From positions 43,862-107,861 of the forward strand of contig JAGDZJ010000011.1 in the NCBI GenBank assembly GCA_049115955.1: a stretch of 64,000 bases of DNA, written 5' to 3'. The translations under genes and the position numbers were made by a program. This DNA comes from Salinispirillum sp049115955 (GTDB lineage: Bacteria > Pseudomonadota > Gammaproteobacteria > Pseudomonadales > Natronospirillaceae). The notes beneath the pieces were generated by a model. That model did not search any database. It worked only from the letters and a program-made list of their open reading frames with translations, and was not told where the DNA came from. This document shows, piece by piece, positions 1 to 8,456 of this stretch; the first letter of the stretch is position 1; each line of letters starts with the position of its first letter.

Positions 1-3000
1 TGGCCAGCAAAATACAACGGACTGCCTGGCCAACTTACATCTGCCCCGCCACGAAAGCTCTGGCTATCAATAATCGGCGTATAATCCGATGCCTGAAGAA
101 AACGTGCAATGTTGCCTGCCCGCACGCTCAGGGTTAAATGCGTTGACTGCCGATCATTCTCTGCAAACTGCCAATCCATCGCACCGTCTACTTCTATATG
201 ACGCACGATACCAGACAGATTACGAATGGCCACTCTACTTGCATCATTTTCCAGGTCAAAACTCCAATACCCAAAGTCGACATCGTTGACGAGCAGTCGA
301 CGCAACTCCACTTGCATCGGTGGCAGATCACCAGGCTCGTAGCCCGAGAATGGGTCATTCTCGGGCTCATAGGCATAGGGCGGTGGCGGCTCGTCTTCCG
401 AGCGCTGCTCAGTGCGCAGATTAAGATAATCCAAAATCAGTACCATTGGGTCTCCAGCCTCGCCAGAAACACCAATAATGCCGCGCACCTCATCAGCGCG
501 AATCTGGGCCGTCAACCCGGCCTCACTCTGGTTGAGCGCTATATCCATCTGATTAAATTCTTGTCCGAGTAACTGGGTTCGCTTGACTCTCACAGTCGCC
601 TCGGCGTTAACGGCCATACCCTCGATTCCAAGCGGCGACCCGGCACGGCGAAAAACACCGCGCACTCGCTGAATTTCCTGCCACCACACATCAGCATCTA
701 ACTCATCAACGACCACATCTGCTAATAGGCGCTGTGGCTCAATAGGTCTGGGCTGACGTCCAATGCCCATTGAACCCTGCGTCAAGTTCCACCGGTCATC
801 GGCGTGAATTTCGCCAGTGACATTTTGGCCATATGAGAAGTTGACCCGCTGCGTGTCTCCCATCGTCACCACAAGGTGCAACGGTCGCACTTGGTCAGCT
901 GACTTGCCCATCGGCGGAGGGCTTGGGATCTCTAACCCCACCATATCCGAGTGAACTTCAAACGTTGGCCAGCCATTCTCTACCTTCACACTGCCGGTAT
1001 AATTGACCACTCCATCAAGATCCGCCAACAAAGGGTTACCTAACCATTCACCGAGGGCGTAGACAGGAATATGACCATCCGCAGCAACATTAAAAGCCCA
1101 ATTACCTGAGGCGTCGACATCCGTTTGTACGTCCACAGATAACGGCTGACCAAAAAACTGGCCGGTAATTTCTGGACTGTGCAAGCCATGCAAAGAACTG
1201 ATATTCAGGGGCCCATTCAATTCAGAAAATGCCAATTCTTGGCCGGGCAATACCAGTGTCCCGTCAACTACGTTCAGTTGCAGATCGGCGTAAATCGATT
1301 CATCTGAAAATGGAATGGCGAGCGCCATATGACCGGCAACATCCCCGTCCATATACCACTCTAGCAGTGCAGGCGTCAGCAGCGCGCGCAAAGGCGTGTC
1401 TGTAACCACACGCCAACCGTCCTTTGCCGCACCCGACAGCGGTGTCTGGACATAAAGTACAGCCCCTGTATCGGTAAAAGGTAGCCTGACCCGCCCGTCC
1501 GCAAGATCTATATTTGCGAACGTTGCCGCATCCACATGCACATCAAAACCTTGCGAATCCATCCAAAACTGCCCCGATGCTGAGGCAACATCCGGCCACT
1601 CAGGATGAAAGCGTATATTCGCGCGTTCAATGTCTGCGGTAATCAACCCGGTAACGGTGCGCAAATCAGCCGATAAGACGTTTGGCAAGGCCACAGCCCA
1701 GTGGCGACTGTCGAGAAAATGAATGTTGTCTCTGATCCAACGCTGCACACCTGGCTGCAATGCCCTCGGTAATAATGCACTCAGGCTCGTTGCGTCTAGA
1801 CGCTCACCAGCCAATGACAGTGCCAGTACAGGCTCCGTCAGTTGACTGTCACCGGTTAATGCTAGCGACGTTGCAACTCGACCGCGCACGGGGCCCACAC
1901 CCTGCCACACCAGCGTCATATCGTCACTGGCAAGACTTAAATCACCGTGATCACTGACCCGCCAAGCCACTGTAGCCTCTTGCGCTTGAAGGAAGAAATC
2001 TTCCGGCATCACCTTAGGCAACTGCAACTGCAGCGGGCCAGACGACAAGATAAACTCACCTTGTTTTAAACCCGTTTCAAAACGTCCTTCAACATTTTGC
2101 AACCCAGGGTAATTACCATCTGCGTCAAAGCGCCCAACAGCCAGCTCACCCGTCGCGCGCAACTCACTTAAAGCTATCCCATTCGTACTGCGCGGAATCT
2201 GTACGTCAACATCCGTCAACTCGCCATCAATATTATGCCGATTGAACAACGCAAAAGGCATCCAAGGTTGGACAATGGCCCCTATCGTATTGAGGTTCAT
2301 GCGACTGGCGGTCAGTGAAAGTAGCTCTTCAGAAATGACAAGCTGATGGCTGGACGGCGCCCAAAGCGCACTGTTGTAGACAAAACTTAGGTTTTCTACC
2401 TCCCATGTTTGCGCCCGCTCCTCAGCGCTTGGCCGCCACAGCACCATTGCCTGCAGTTCCTCTACTTCCTGCTCGGCAGCAAGTGCGTCGGGCCAGAAGC
2501 GAGCCGAGCCGTCATTTAGCGAAGCATGCACACTTTGCACACTTTGCTCACGCCAATCGAGCCACCACGCACCGGCAGCAGCGACCTGTGACACACCGAA
2601 CTGCGTGGCTAATTCAGACAACCCCAGCAGCGCCAATTTGTCTGATAGATCCAGTCGCTCATGTTCAAGGTAGAGTCTAAGGTCGGGTGTAGTGCGGGTA
2701 TTTCGGGCTTCGAGTTGAATGCCGGCCTGCACGGCCTGCCCCTCCGGATCCAGAATCAGGTCACCGCGCACAGCGTGCTGATCGGAGAATGAGATGATGA
2801 AGACATCGGCCAAAAGTACGTCTAGAGACTGCTCGCCGTCAGCAATTTTTAAAGCGATATTGCGCAATTGCAGGCTGTCTTGCGCCAGCAACTGATCATA
2901 GATTTGCAGCAAACTACGCCGTACACGTGAGTCACTCTCAAATGCTAGAAATGCCGGTACCTGCCAACGATCCTCAATACGCTCAATATCAAGACTCGCG

Positions 3001-3341
3001 CCCGTCGCCACCAAACGAAAGAAAATAAAGTCTTGTTTAACCAGGGAAGCAATTAATGCAGGCTCTAAAACGAGATTGTCTAGATCAAAATGATCGCCAA
3101 TGGACACGTCTCGCACAGTGAAAACGGGACCAAAACCTCGCCACTCACCCTGAATACTGCCAATCGACACAGGCTGTTGCAGCCAGTCAGACAAGTAGGA
3201 TTCAACAGCAGGCACAGTGCGGCTGACCATGGGTGCCAATTGGCGCCCCAGGATGACGTACACCACCAGCAACAAGGCGACCATCGCTAATGAACGCCAA
3301 ACCGCTCGGCCAAAATAGAAAAAGCGCGTTGGCTCAACCAC
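1..3341 (-). CDS. yhdP: YhdP family AsmA-like envelope protein (3' end outside window)
   Basis: Open frame of about 1113 codons running off the left edge, so the C-terminus is missing; the family is usually about 1270 residues. An N-terminal membrane anchor (about residues 18-33, LAMVALLLVVYVILG) is followed by a very long beta-rich region typical of the DUF3971/AsmA-like YhdP proteins. Family members (YhdP, TamB, YdbH) bridge inner and outer membrane and are linked to phospholipid transport to the outer membrane. I chose the GTG at 3341 (VVEPTRFFYFGRAVWRS), 18 bases after the rng stop. No ATG precedes the membrane segment in this frame; the first in-frame ATG lies inside it. Gene order mreBCD-maf-rng-yhdP is the common gammaproteobacterial one, which supports the call. 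Family assignment is from composition and synteny; start codon is moderately certain. Confidence 0.85.
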   Translation of the reverse strand, partial: MVEPTRFFYFGRAVWRSLAMVALLLVVYVILGRQLAPMVSRTVPAVESYLSDWLQQPVSIGSIQGEWRGFGPVFTVRDVSIGDHFDLDNLVLEPALIASLVKQDFIFFRLVATGASLDIERIEDRWQVPAFLAFESDSRVRRSLLQIYDQLLAQDSLQLRNIALKIADGEQSLDVLLADVFIISFSDQHAVRGDLILDPEGQAVQAGIQLEARNTRTTPDLRLYLEHERLDLSDKLALLGLSELATQFGVSQVAAAGAWWLDWREQSVQSVHASLNDGSARFWPDALAAEQEVEELQAMVLWRPSAEERAQTWEVENLSFVYNSALWAPSSHQLVISEELLSLTASRMNLNTIGAIVQPWMPFALFNRHNIDGELTDVDVQIPRSTNGIALSELRATGELAVGRFDADGNYPGLQNVEGRFETGLKQGEFILSSGPLQLQLPKVMPEDFFLQAQEATVAWRVSDHGDLSLASDDMTLVWQGVGPVRGRVATSLALTGDSQLTEPVLALSLAGERLDATSLSALLPRALQPGVQRWIRDNIHFLDSRHWAVALPNVLSADLRTVTGLITADIERANIRFHPEWPDVASASGQFWMDSQGFDVHVDAATFANIDLADGRVRLPFTDTGAVLYVQTPLSGAAKDGWRVVTDTPLRALLTPALLEWYMDGDVAGHMALAIPFSDESIYADLQLNVVDGTLVLPGQELAFSELNGPLNISSLHGLHSPEITGQFFGQPLSVDVQTDVDASGNWAFNVAADGHIPVYALGEWLGNPLLADLDGVVNYTGSVKVENGWPTFEVHSDMVGLEIPSPPPMGKSADQVRPLHLVVTMGDTQRVNFSYGQNVTGEIHADDRWNLTQGSMGIGRQPRPIEPQRLLADVVVDELDADVWWQEIQRVRGVFRRAGSPLGIEGMAVNAEATVRVKRTQLLGQEFNQMDIALNQSEAGLTAQIRADEVRGIIGVSGEAGDPMVLILDYLNLRTEQRSEDEPPPPYAYEPENDPFSGYEPGDLPPMQVELRRLLVNDVDFGYWSFDLENDASRVAIRNLSGIVRHIEVDGAMDWQFAENDRQSTHLTLSVRAGNIARFLQASDYTPIIDSQSFRGGADVSWPGSPLYFAG

Positions 3342-3359
3342 CGCTACACACCACCAACA

Positions 3360-4811
3360 CTACATGAGTACCACATCAAACTGGTCCGGATGGTACATCG
3401 GCTCAACCTGGAACTTGATTGGTTTGCCAATGAAAATTTCGAGGTCGGCTACCGAGGCAGACTCCTCATCCAACAGCCGGTCAACCACCGACTGTGCTGC
3501 AAGCACTAAGTAACTTCGGTTATCGTAGGCTCGCTCTTCGCGCAGAATTTCGCGAAAGATCTCATAGCAGGTGGTCTGAGGCGTCTTCATGCGCCCTCTA
3601 CCACCGCAGGCAGGACAGGCTTCTGTCATCACCTGTTCCAAGCTTTCACGCGTTCGTTTACGCGTCATTTCAACCAGACCCAGTTCCGACACACCAGTAA
3701 CCTTGGTTTTGGCATGGTCGCGCTCTAGCATCTTCTCCAGCATACGTAAGACTTGGCGTCGATGTTCGAGGTCTTCCATGTCGATAAAGTCGATAATGAT
3801 AATCCCACCAAGATTGCGCAGCCGCAGTTGCCTAACAATCGCACTGACCGACTCAAGGTTCGTCTTAAATATAGTCTCTTCCAGGTTGCGATGCCCGACA
3901 AAGCCGCCCGTATTCACATCTATTGTCGCCATCGCTTCCGTTTGATCGATGATCAAATAGCCACCGCTCTTCAGCTCTACCTTGCGCGACAGAGCACGTT
4001 CTAGTTCATCTTCTACGCCAAACAGGTCAAAGATCGGACGCTCCCCGGGGTAGTATTCAAATACATGCTCAACCTCGGGGTTGTACTTGCGCACGAAATC
4101 AATGGTTCGTTGGTAGCTCTCACGCGAGTCAATACGTATTTTTTCGACGTCGGGGCGCACCATGTCACGTGCGACACGGAGAAACAATGGCAAGTCCTCG
4201 TATACAATGCTCGGCGCTTGCTGCTTCTTAATTTTTTCCTGCAATGCACCCCAAAGACGCTTTAAATAGGCCATATCAGCAGCCAACTCTGCTTCGCCGA
4301 TACCGTCTGCGGCGGTACGAAGTATAAAACCACCCCCCACGATTTCGTGCTCGTCGCGCAAACGCTGCACCAATGTGCGCAGTCGTTCGCGCTCTTCTTC
4401 ACTGTCTATTTTCTGGCTAATGCCCAGGTGCTCGGTTTCGGGCATATAGACCAAATACCGTGCAGGAACTGACAACTGTGCAGTCAGGCGAGCACCTTTG
4501 GTGCCAATAGGGTCCTTAATGACCTGCACCAGAATACTTTGTCCTTCTTGTACCAGTTGCGTAATATTTCTTGCGGTTTCGTTCTCTTGGTCGATGTCCG
4601 ACGCATGAATAAAGGCCGCTCTATCCAGGCCGATATCGATGAACGCGGCCTGCATGCCCGGTAACACGCGTACCGCCTTGCCTAGGTAGATATTTCCCAC
4701 AATGCCGCGAGACTGCGTGCGTTCCAGAAAAAGCTCCTGCGCTGCACCGTTTTCCACCAGAGCCACTCGGGTCTCCATGGGTGTTACGTTGACCAGTATC
4801 TCTGCATTCAT
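3360..4811 (-). CDS. rng: Ribonuclease G
   Basis: Endoribonuclease of the RNase E/G family, acting in 5' maturation of 16S rRNA and mRNA decay in the cytoplasm. Length 483 matches RNase G (about 489), without the long C-terminal scaffold of RNase E. The N-terminal S1 domain covers about residues 39-128. Catalytic metal-binding aspartates are visible as D298 (TIDVNTGGF) and D341 (IIIIDFIDM), and the Zn-link cysteines as C399 and C402 in CPACGGRG. It starts 4 bases after the maf stop and is followed by yhdP, so it is probably co-transcribed with mreBCD and maf. Nothing unusual seen. Confidence 0.97.
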   Translation of the reverse strand: MNAEILVNVTPMETRVALVENGAAQELFLERTQSRGIVGNIYLGKAVRVLPGMQAAFIDIGLDRAAFIHASDIDQENETARNITQLVQEGQSILVQVIKDPIGTKGARLTAQLSVPARYLVYMPETEHLGISQKIDSEEERERLRTLVQRLRDEHEIVGGGFILRTAADGIGEAELAADMAYLKRLWGALQEKIKKQQAPSIVYEDLPLFLRVARDMVRPDVEKIRIDSRESYQRTIDFVRKYNPEVEHVFEYYPGERPIFDLFGVEDELERALSRKVELKSGGYLIIDQTEAMATIDVNTGGFVGHRNLEETIFKTNLESVSAIVRQLRLRNLGGIIIIDFIDMEDLEHRRQVLRMLEKMLERDHAKTKVTGVSELGLVEMTRKRTRESLEQVMTEACPACGGRGRMKTPQTTCYEIFREILREERAYDNRSYLVLAAQSVVDRLLDEESASVADLEIFIGKPIKFQVEPMYHPDQFDVVLM

Positions 4812-4815
4812 GCGT

Positions 4816-5406
4816 TTATTCTTCCTGCCATAATCTAAAGCCTGCGGACACGAGCATATCAGCCGTCACGTCTACCGGCAGCCCCATGACCGCATGAAAA
4901 CTACCGTTAATACTCCGCACAAAACGTGCGCCCTTGCCCTGAATACCGTAGGCTCCCGCTTTGTCACGCGGCTCGCCACTTAGCCAATACTGCTTAATGT
5001 CGGATTCCGATAGAACAACGAATTCCACCTCGGTCACGCTGTTCACAACGCCTGAGCCGTTCGGCCCATGCAGACACACAGAGGTGATGACCTGATGGGT
5101 ACGGCCACTGAGTAGACGTAACATATCCTGTGCATCTTGCTCGTCTTGCGGCTTCCCGAGAATTTTCTCATCTATAATGACAGACGTATCAGACCCTAGG
5201 ACCCACGTATGCTCTGCAGCGCCAGAGCTCAACGTGCGCCAAATCGTGTCCGCTTTCTCAACAGCCATACGCTGCACATAGTCTGCCGCCCTTTCGCCGG
5301 GAGCCGGAGTTTCGTCGATATCTGCAGGACTGGCCACAAAAGGAACGCCCAGCAACGCTAGCAACTCCTGCCGTCGAGGTGACGATGACGCTAATATTAA
5401 TTTCAT
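4816..5406 (-). CDS. maf: Maf-family nucleotide pyrophosphatase (YhdE type)
   Basis: Nucleoside triphosphate pyrophosphatase of the Maf/Ham1 fold; YhdE-type members hydrolyse dTTP, UTP and modified pyrimidine nucleotides to monophosphates (house-cleaning role). Length 196 is normal. The N-terminal signature LILASSSPRRQELL is intact, followed by the conserved LGSDTSV and KP segments around residues 70-85 and the GAYGIQGKGA segment near residue 155. It abuts mreD exactly: its ATG begins at the base following the mreD stop, implying translational coupling. The subfamily (YhdE rather than YceF) is inferred from the position next to mreD and rng. Confidence 0.95.
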   Translation of the reverse strand: MKLILASSSPRRQELLALLGVPFVASPADIDETPAPGERAADYVQRMAVEKADTIWRTLSSGAAEHTWVLGSDTSVIIDEKILGKPQDEQDAQDMLRLLSGRTHQVITSVCLHGPNGSGVVNSVTEVEFVVLSESDIKQYWLSGEPRDKAGAYGIQGKGARFVRSINGSFHAVMGLPVDVTADMLVSAGFRLWQEE

Positions 5407-5895
5407 CTATTTTACTCGGTAGCGAATTCGCAGACCACGCAGCATCAAGTAAATCCAAGGCCAAAGCGCGGCGCTCGTTAAAGCGGGAATTAAGTACAAC
5501 GGGGCTTCACCTGGCATACCAAAGAGGTTACGCAAGGTGAACTTGCAGAATAGAAACAACAACATCATGACCAGAACCGTACTCGCCTGCTGAACCGGCG
5601 GGTAAACGCGAATGCGCTGGTACAAAGCCATAACCATAAAGGCCAGGAGAGAGAAACAAAGGGCGTGCATACCCAAGGGAGTACCCTCGTGCGCATCGGC
5701 AAACAAACCAACCGTAAACGCAAAAAACACACCGAGCCGATATGGCAACGCCAACACCCAATAGATCACCACCAAGGCTACCCATTCAGGCGCCGCGTAC
5801 GCCAACGGCCCAGGCAAGGGCACCGTACGCAATAGGAATGCAATAACCAATGTAGCGATGATTACCGACTGCCCGTGTGCTTTAGGGGTTTCCAC
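5407..5895 (-). CDS. mreD: Rod shape-determining protein MreD
   Basis: Small polytopic inner-membrane protein of the elongasome that works with MreB and MreC in lateral wall synthesis. At 162 residues it has the expected length, with about five hydrophobic segments (for example VIIATLVIAFLL, WVALVVIYWVLAL, LLAFMVMALY, VLVMMLLFLF). MreD sequences are poorly conserved, so the call rests on topology plus position: it overlaps the end of mreC by 14 bases and abuts maf. No anomalies. Confidence 0.93.
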   Translation of the reverse strand: METPKAHGQSVIIATLVIAFLLRTVPLPGPLAYAAPEWVALVVIYWVLALPYRLGVFFAFTVGLFADAHEGTPLGMHALCFSLLAFMVMALYQRIRVYPPVQQASTVLVMMLLFLFCKFTLRNLFGMPGEAPLYLIPALTSAALWPWIYLMLRGLRIRYRVK

Positions 5896-6748
5896 TCACC
5901 GACTCCTCATCGGCACGCTGCGTATTGACCAGCAATACGTGGCGCGTACGATCCAACTGAGCCAACGGGCGAGCCGCAATACTAGCAAACGCGGTACCTG
6001 GATCGCGACGCACTTCCGTTACCACGGCAACCGGATAACCCACTGGAAAACGCTGCCCTAGACCACTGGTGATCAACAAATCACCTTCAACGATATCCGC
6101 CGTTTCTGGCACGAACATCAACTCCATGCGTCCAAGGTCGCCCGTACCCACCACAGTGGTGCGCACCCCATTGCGATTAACCTGCACCGGCACCGCATGG
6201 TTTACATCACCAATTAACAAAACACGTGATGTTAATTGGTCCGCTTGAATAATCTGGCCAACCAGACCATTGGCATCAATGACTGGCTGGCCTATATACG
6301 CCCCCGAGCTGATGCCTCGGTTCAGAATCACCTGATGACTAAAAGGATCGGGATCAACACCAATTAATTCCGCAGAAATGAAACGGTCTTCGAGCTGTTC
6401 CGATGCGTTCAACAGCAAACGTAATCGGTCGTTCTCTGTTTCCAACAAGATCATCCGCTGTGCCCGCCGCTCAAGGACAAATAGCTGAGCACGCAAACGC
6501 GCATTTTCTTCCAGCAGAGTAGAGCGAGCAATGAGATTACGTGATGACCACTCCCCGACTGAAGACGGCAAGTTAACCACCCAGCGAACGGGGGTGAAAC
6601 CCACAGAAAAGATCTGCCTGACATAATTCATCTGCGTGAATTGCCAGTCAGCGAGTAGCAGTATTAAAGCCAGAATAGCAGCAAAAATAAGGCGCGTACC
6701 GTAGTAGCGCCTAGTATGAAACAGTGAACTGCTCATGTTGTCAGACAA
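5882..6748 (-). CDS. mreC: Rod shape-determining protein MreC
   Basis: Bitopic periplasmic protein of the elongasome. One N-terminal membrane segment (about residues 17-34, LIFAAILALILLLADW) is followed by a coiled coil (about 70-110, rich in L, R and E with LLEENARLRAQL), then the two beta-barrel domains typical of MreC, with GLVGQII and LLITSGLGQRFPVGYPVA segments. Length 288 is slightly short of E. coli (367) but normal for the core protein without a C-terminal extension. It lies 67 bases downstream of mreB, separated by a hairpin, and overlaps mreD. Confidence 0.95.
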   Translation of the reverse strand: MSDNMSSSLFHTRRYYGTRLIFAAILALILLLADWQFTQMNYVRQIFSVGFTPVRWVVNLPSSVGEWSSRNLIARSTLLEENARLRAQLFVLERRAQRMILLETENDRLRLLLNASEQLEDRFISAELIGVDPDPFSHQVILNRGISSGAYIGQPVIDANGLVGQIIQADQLTSRVLLIGDVNHAVPVQVNRNGVRTTVVGTGDLGRMELMFVPETADIVEGDLLITSGLGQRFPVGYPVAVVTEVRRDPGTAFASIAARPLAQLDRTRHVLLVNTQRADEESVSGNP

Positions 6749-6777
6749 TCTCCCATGCCTTGGTATGGGCTCACTGG

Positions 6778-6802
6778 CGCCTGGTCAGTCCTCGACCAGG
6801 CG
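6778..6802 (-). promoter_or_regulatory. Hairpin between mreB and mreC
   Basis: A perfect 9-bp stem (CGCCTGGTC / GACCAGGCG) with a 7-base loop sits in the 67-base gap after the mreB stop. No T-run follows, so it is unlikely to be a strong terminator. It may protect or process the mRNA so that MreB is made in excess over MreC and MreD. A second, weaker dyad (CCCAT/ATGGG) lies closer to the mreC start. Confidence 0.5.
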
Positions 6803-6815
6803 ATAGACGACATCA

Positions 6816-7853
6816 TTAGAAGTCGTGTGCCAGCTCAAATATTTTGTCGTCCATCATTTCCAAAGCGCGGCCGCCTCCACGAGCCACACAGGTCAGTGGA
6901 TCTTCCGCCACCAACACCGGCAAACCGGTCTCTTCACTCAACAGTTTGTCGAGATCACGCAACAGCGCGCCACCACCGGTCAAAACCATACCGCGCTCAG
7001 CGATATCGGCAGCCAATTCTGGCGGCGTCTGCTCCAATGCGCTTTTGACCGCTTGCACAATCGCCGACAGCGATTCTTGCAAGGCTTCGATGACTTCGTT
7101 GCTGTTCAGAGTGAAGGTACGCGGAATACCTTCCGCCAAATTCCGACCACGCACTTCAAACTCGCGCACTTCAGAACTTGGGTAAGCACAACCGATCTCA
7201 ACCTTGATGCGCTCAGCCGTAGCCTCACCAATCAAACTGCCGTAGTTGCGACGAATGTAAGACACAATGGCCTCATCAAAGCGGTCGCCGCCGACGCGTA
7301 CAGACTCTGAATACACAACACCATTCAGAGAAATAATAGCGATCTCGGTCGTACCGCCACCGATATCCACAACCATTGAACCGCGTGCTTCTTCTACTGG
7401 CAAGCCAGCGCCAATCGCAGCCGCCATCGGCTCTTCGATCAGAATCACTTCCCGCGCACCGGCACCGTAAGCTGATTCACGAATGGCTTTGCGCTCCACC
7501 TGAGTGGATTTACAAGGCACGCAAATCAATACCCGAGGGCTGGGCGTAATCCACGACCCTTCATGCACTTTAGCGATGAAGTGTTGCAGCATTTTTTCCG
7601 TCACCTGAAAATCGGCGATAACACCATCTTTCAGCGGACGAATCGCCGTGATAGAACCGGGCGTACGGCCCAGCATCCGTTTGGCTTCAGTACCAACAGC
7701 TGCCACTTCCTTAGAGTTACCACGCGTACGAACAGCAACCACAGAGGGTTCGTTCAAAACGATATCGCGGTCTCGCACGTAGATAAGGGTGTTGGCTGTA
7801 CCTAAATCGATAGAAAGGTCACTGGAGAATAGACCTCTGAGTTTCTTAAACAT
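6816..7853 (-). CDS. mreB: Rod shape-determining protein MreB (actin homologue)
   Basis: Bacterial actin that forms membrane-associated filaments guiding lateral cell wall synthesis. Length 345 is standard. The start is MFKKLRGLFSSDLSIDLGTANT, with phosphate-1 motif DLGTANT, phosphate-2 motif VVDIGGGTTE near residue 160 and the adenosine motif LTGGGALL near residue 290. The N-terminal KKLRGLF amphipathic stretch is the usual membrane-contact region. It is the first gene of a minus-strand operon (mreBCD-maf-rng-yhdP), divergent from gatCAB across a 254-base gap that must hold both promoters. Confidence 0.98.
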   Translation of the reverse strand: MFKKLRGLFSSDLSIDLGTANTLIYVRDRDIVLNEPSVVAVRTRGNSKEVAAVGTEAKRMLGRTPGSITAIRPLKDGVIADFQVTEKMLQHFIAKVHEGSWITPSPRVLICVPCKSTQVERKAIRESAYGAGAREVILIEEPMAAAIGAGLPVEEARGSMVVDIGGGTTEIAIISLNGVVYSESVRVGGDRFDEAIVSYIRRNYGSLIGEATAERIKVEIGCAYPSSEVREFEVRGRNLAEGIPRTFTLNSNEVIEALQESLSAIVQAVKSALEQTPPELAADIAERGMVLTGGGALLRDLDKLLSEETGLPVLVAEDPLTCVARGGGRALEMMDDKIFELAHDF

Positions 7854-8018
7854 GTAATCCGTCCATTAAGCAATCTGGCAGAGAGCACAATCATCGCATT
7901 GCAGGCGCCAGGTGATACCCCTGCTGCTGTGGCTCAATCAGCCTGCAATGTATCAGCGGTGGGGATTTTGAGCAAGGCGCAAATGTGGTAACGTAGCGCG
8001 CTTTGCGAATTATTAAGA

Positions 8019-8071
8019 AAGCTTTGAGTATTTCGCGCGGCGCTCAGGCGCGTCGGGAATACTCAAAGCTT
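8019..8071 (+). promoter_or_regulatory. Long hairpin in the gatC leader
   Basis: AAGCTTTGAGTATT at 8019-8032 is exactly repeated as its reverse complement at 8058-8071. Inside, a further CGCGC/GCGCG stem (8034-8038 with 8048-8052) extends the structure. The 3' edge is 36 bases before the gatC ATG, with the Shine-Dalgarno TGGAGA (8095-8100) outside it. No T-run follows on either strand, so it is not a standard terminator. It could be a 5'-UTR structure controlling gatCAB, or an operator dyad between the divergent mreB and gatC promoters. The stems are seen; the function is inference. Confidence 0.6.
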
Positions 8072-8107
8072 CCGAAATTGCCGACTATTAACTCTGGAGA
8101 GAAGAGC

Positions 8108-8395
8108 ATGAGCCTCGACCGCGCAGAAGTGGAAACCATTGCGCAACTGGCGCGCCTCAAGATCGCTGAGCAGGATGTGCCAGCTTACGTAGATGCGCTG
8201 TCCAGCATCCTGAACCTTGTGGATCAGATGCAAGCCGTAGACACAACGGGTATTGAACCCTTGGCTAATCCGCTGGACGCAACCCAGCGCTTACGCGCCG
8301 ACGACGTAACGGAAGAGAATCAGCGGGAACACTTCCAGACCATCGCACCGAAAACGGAAGCGGGTCTGTATCTGGTACCCCAAGTCATTGAGTGA
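8108..8395 (+). CDS. gatC: Asp-tRNA(Asn)/Glu-tRNA(Gln) amidotransferase subunit C
   Basis: Small subunit of the GatCAB amidotransferase, which stabilises GatA on GatB and is needed for converting mischarged Glu-tRNA(Gln) and Asp-tRNA(Asn). It has 95 residues, beginning MSLDRAEVETIAQLARLKI, the usual GatC opening, with LADDV-like RADDV near residue 72. The frame is open further upstream to a TTG at 8003, but that stretch lies in the leader hairpin; the ATG at 8108 has a good Shine-Dalgarno (TGGAGA, 8095-8100). First gene of gatCAB. Confidence 0.95.
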   Translation: MSLDRAEVETIAQLARLKIAEQDVPAYVDALSSILNLVDQMQAVDTTGIEPLANPLDATQRLRADDVTEENQREHFQTIAPKTEAGLYLVPQVIE

Positions 8396-8456
8396 TTCGG
8401 GAACTGCCCTAACTCGCATATTCTCTTGAGCGCACGCTATTGTTAAGGACATAGCC

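Noticed and set aside
6816..7853. Long plus-strand reading frames opposite mreB and similar ones opposite fabB, gatB and others
   Set aside because: They are antisense shadows of strongly conserved genes with matching codon phase and no family resemblance.
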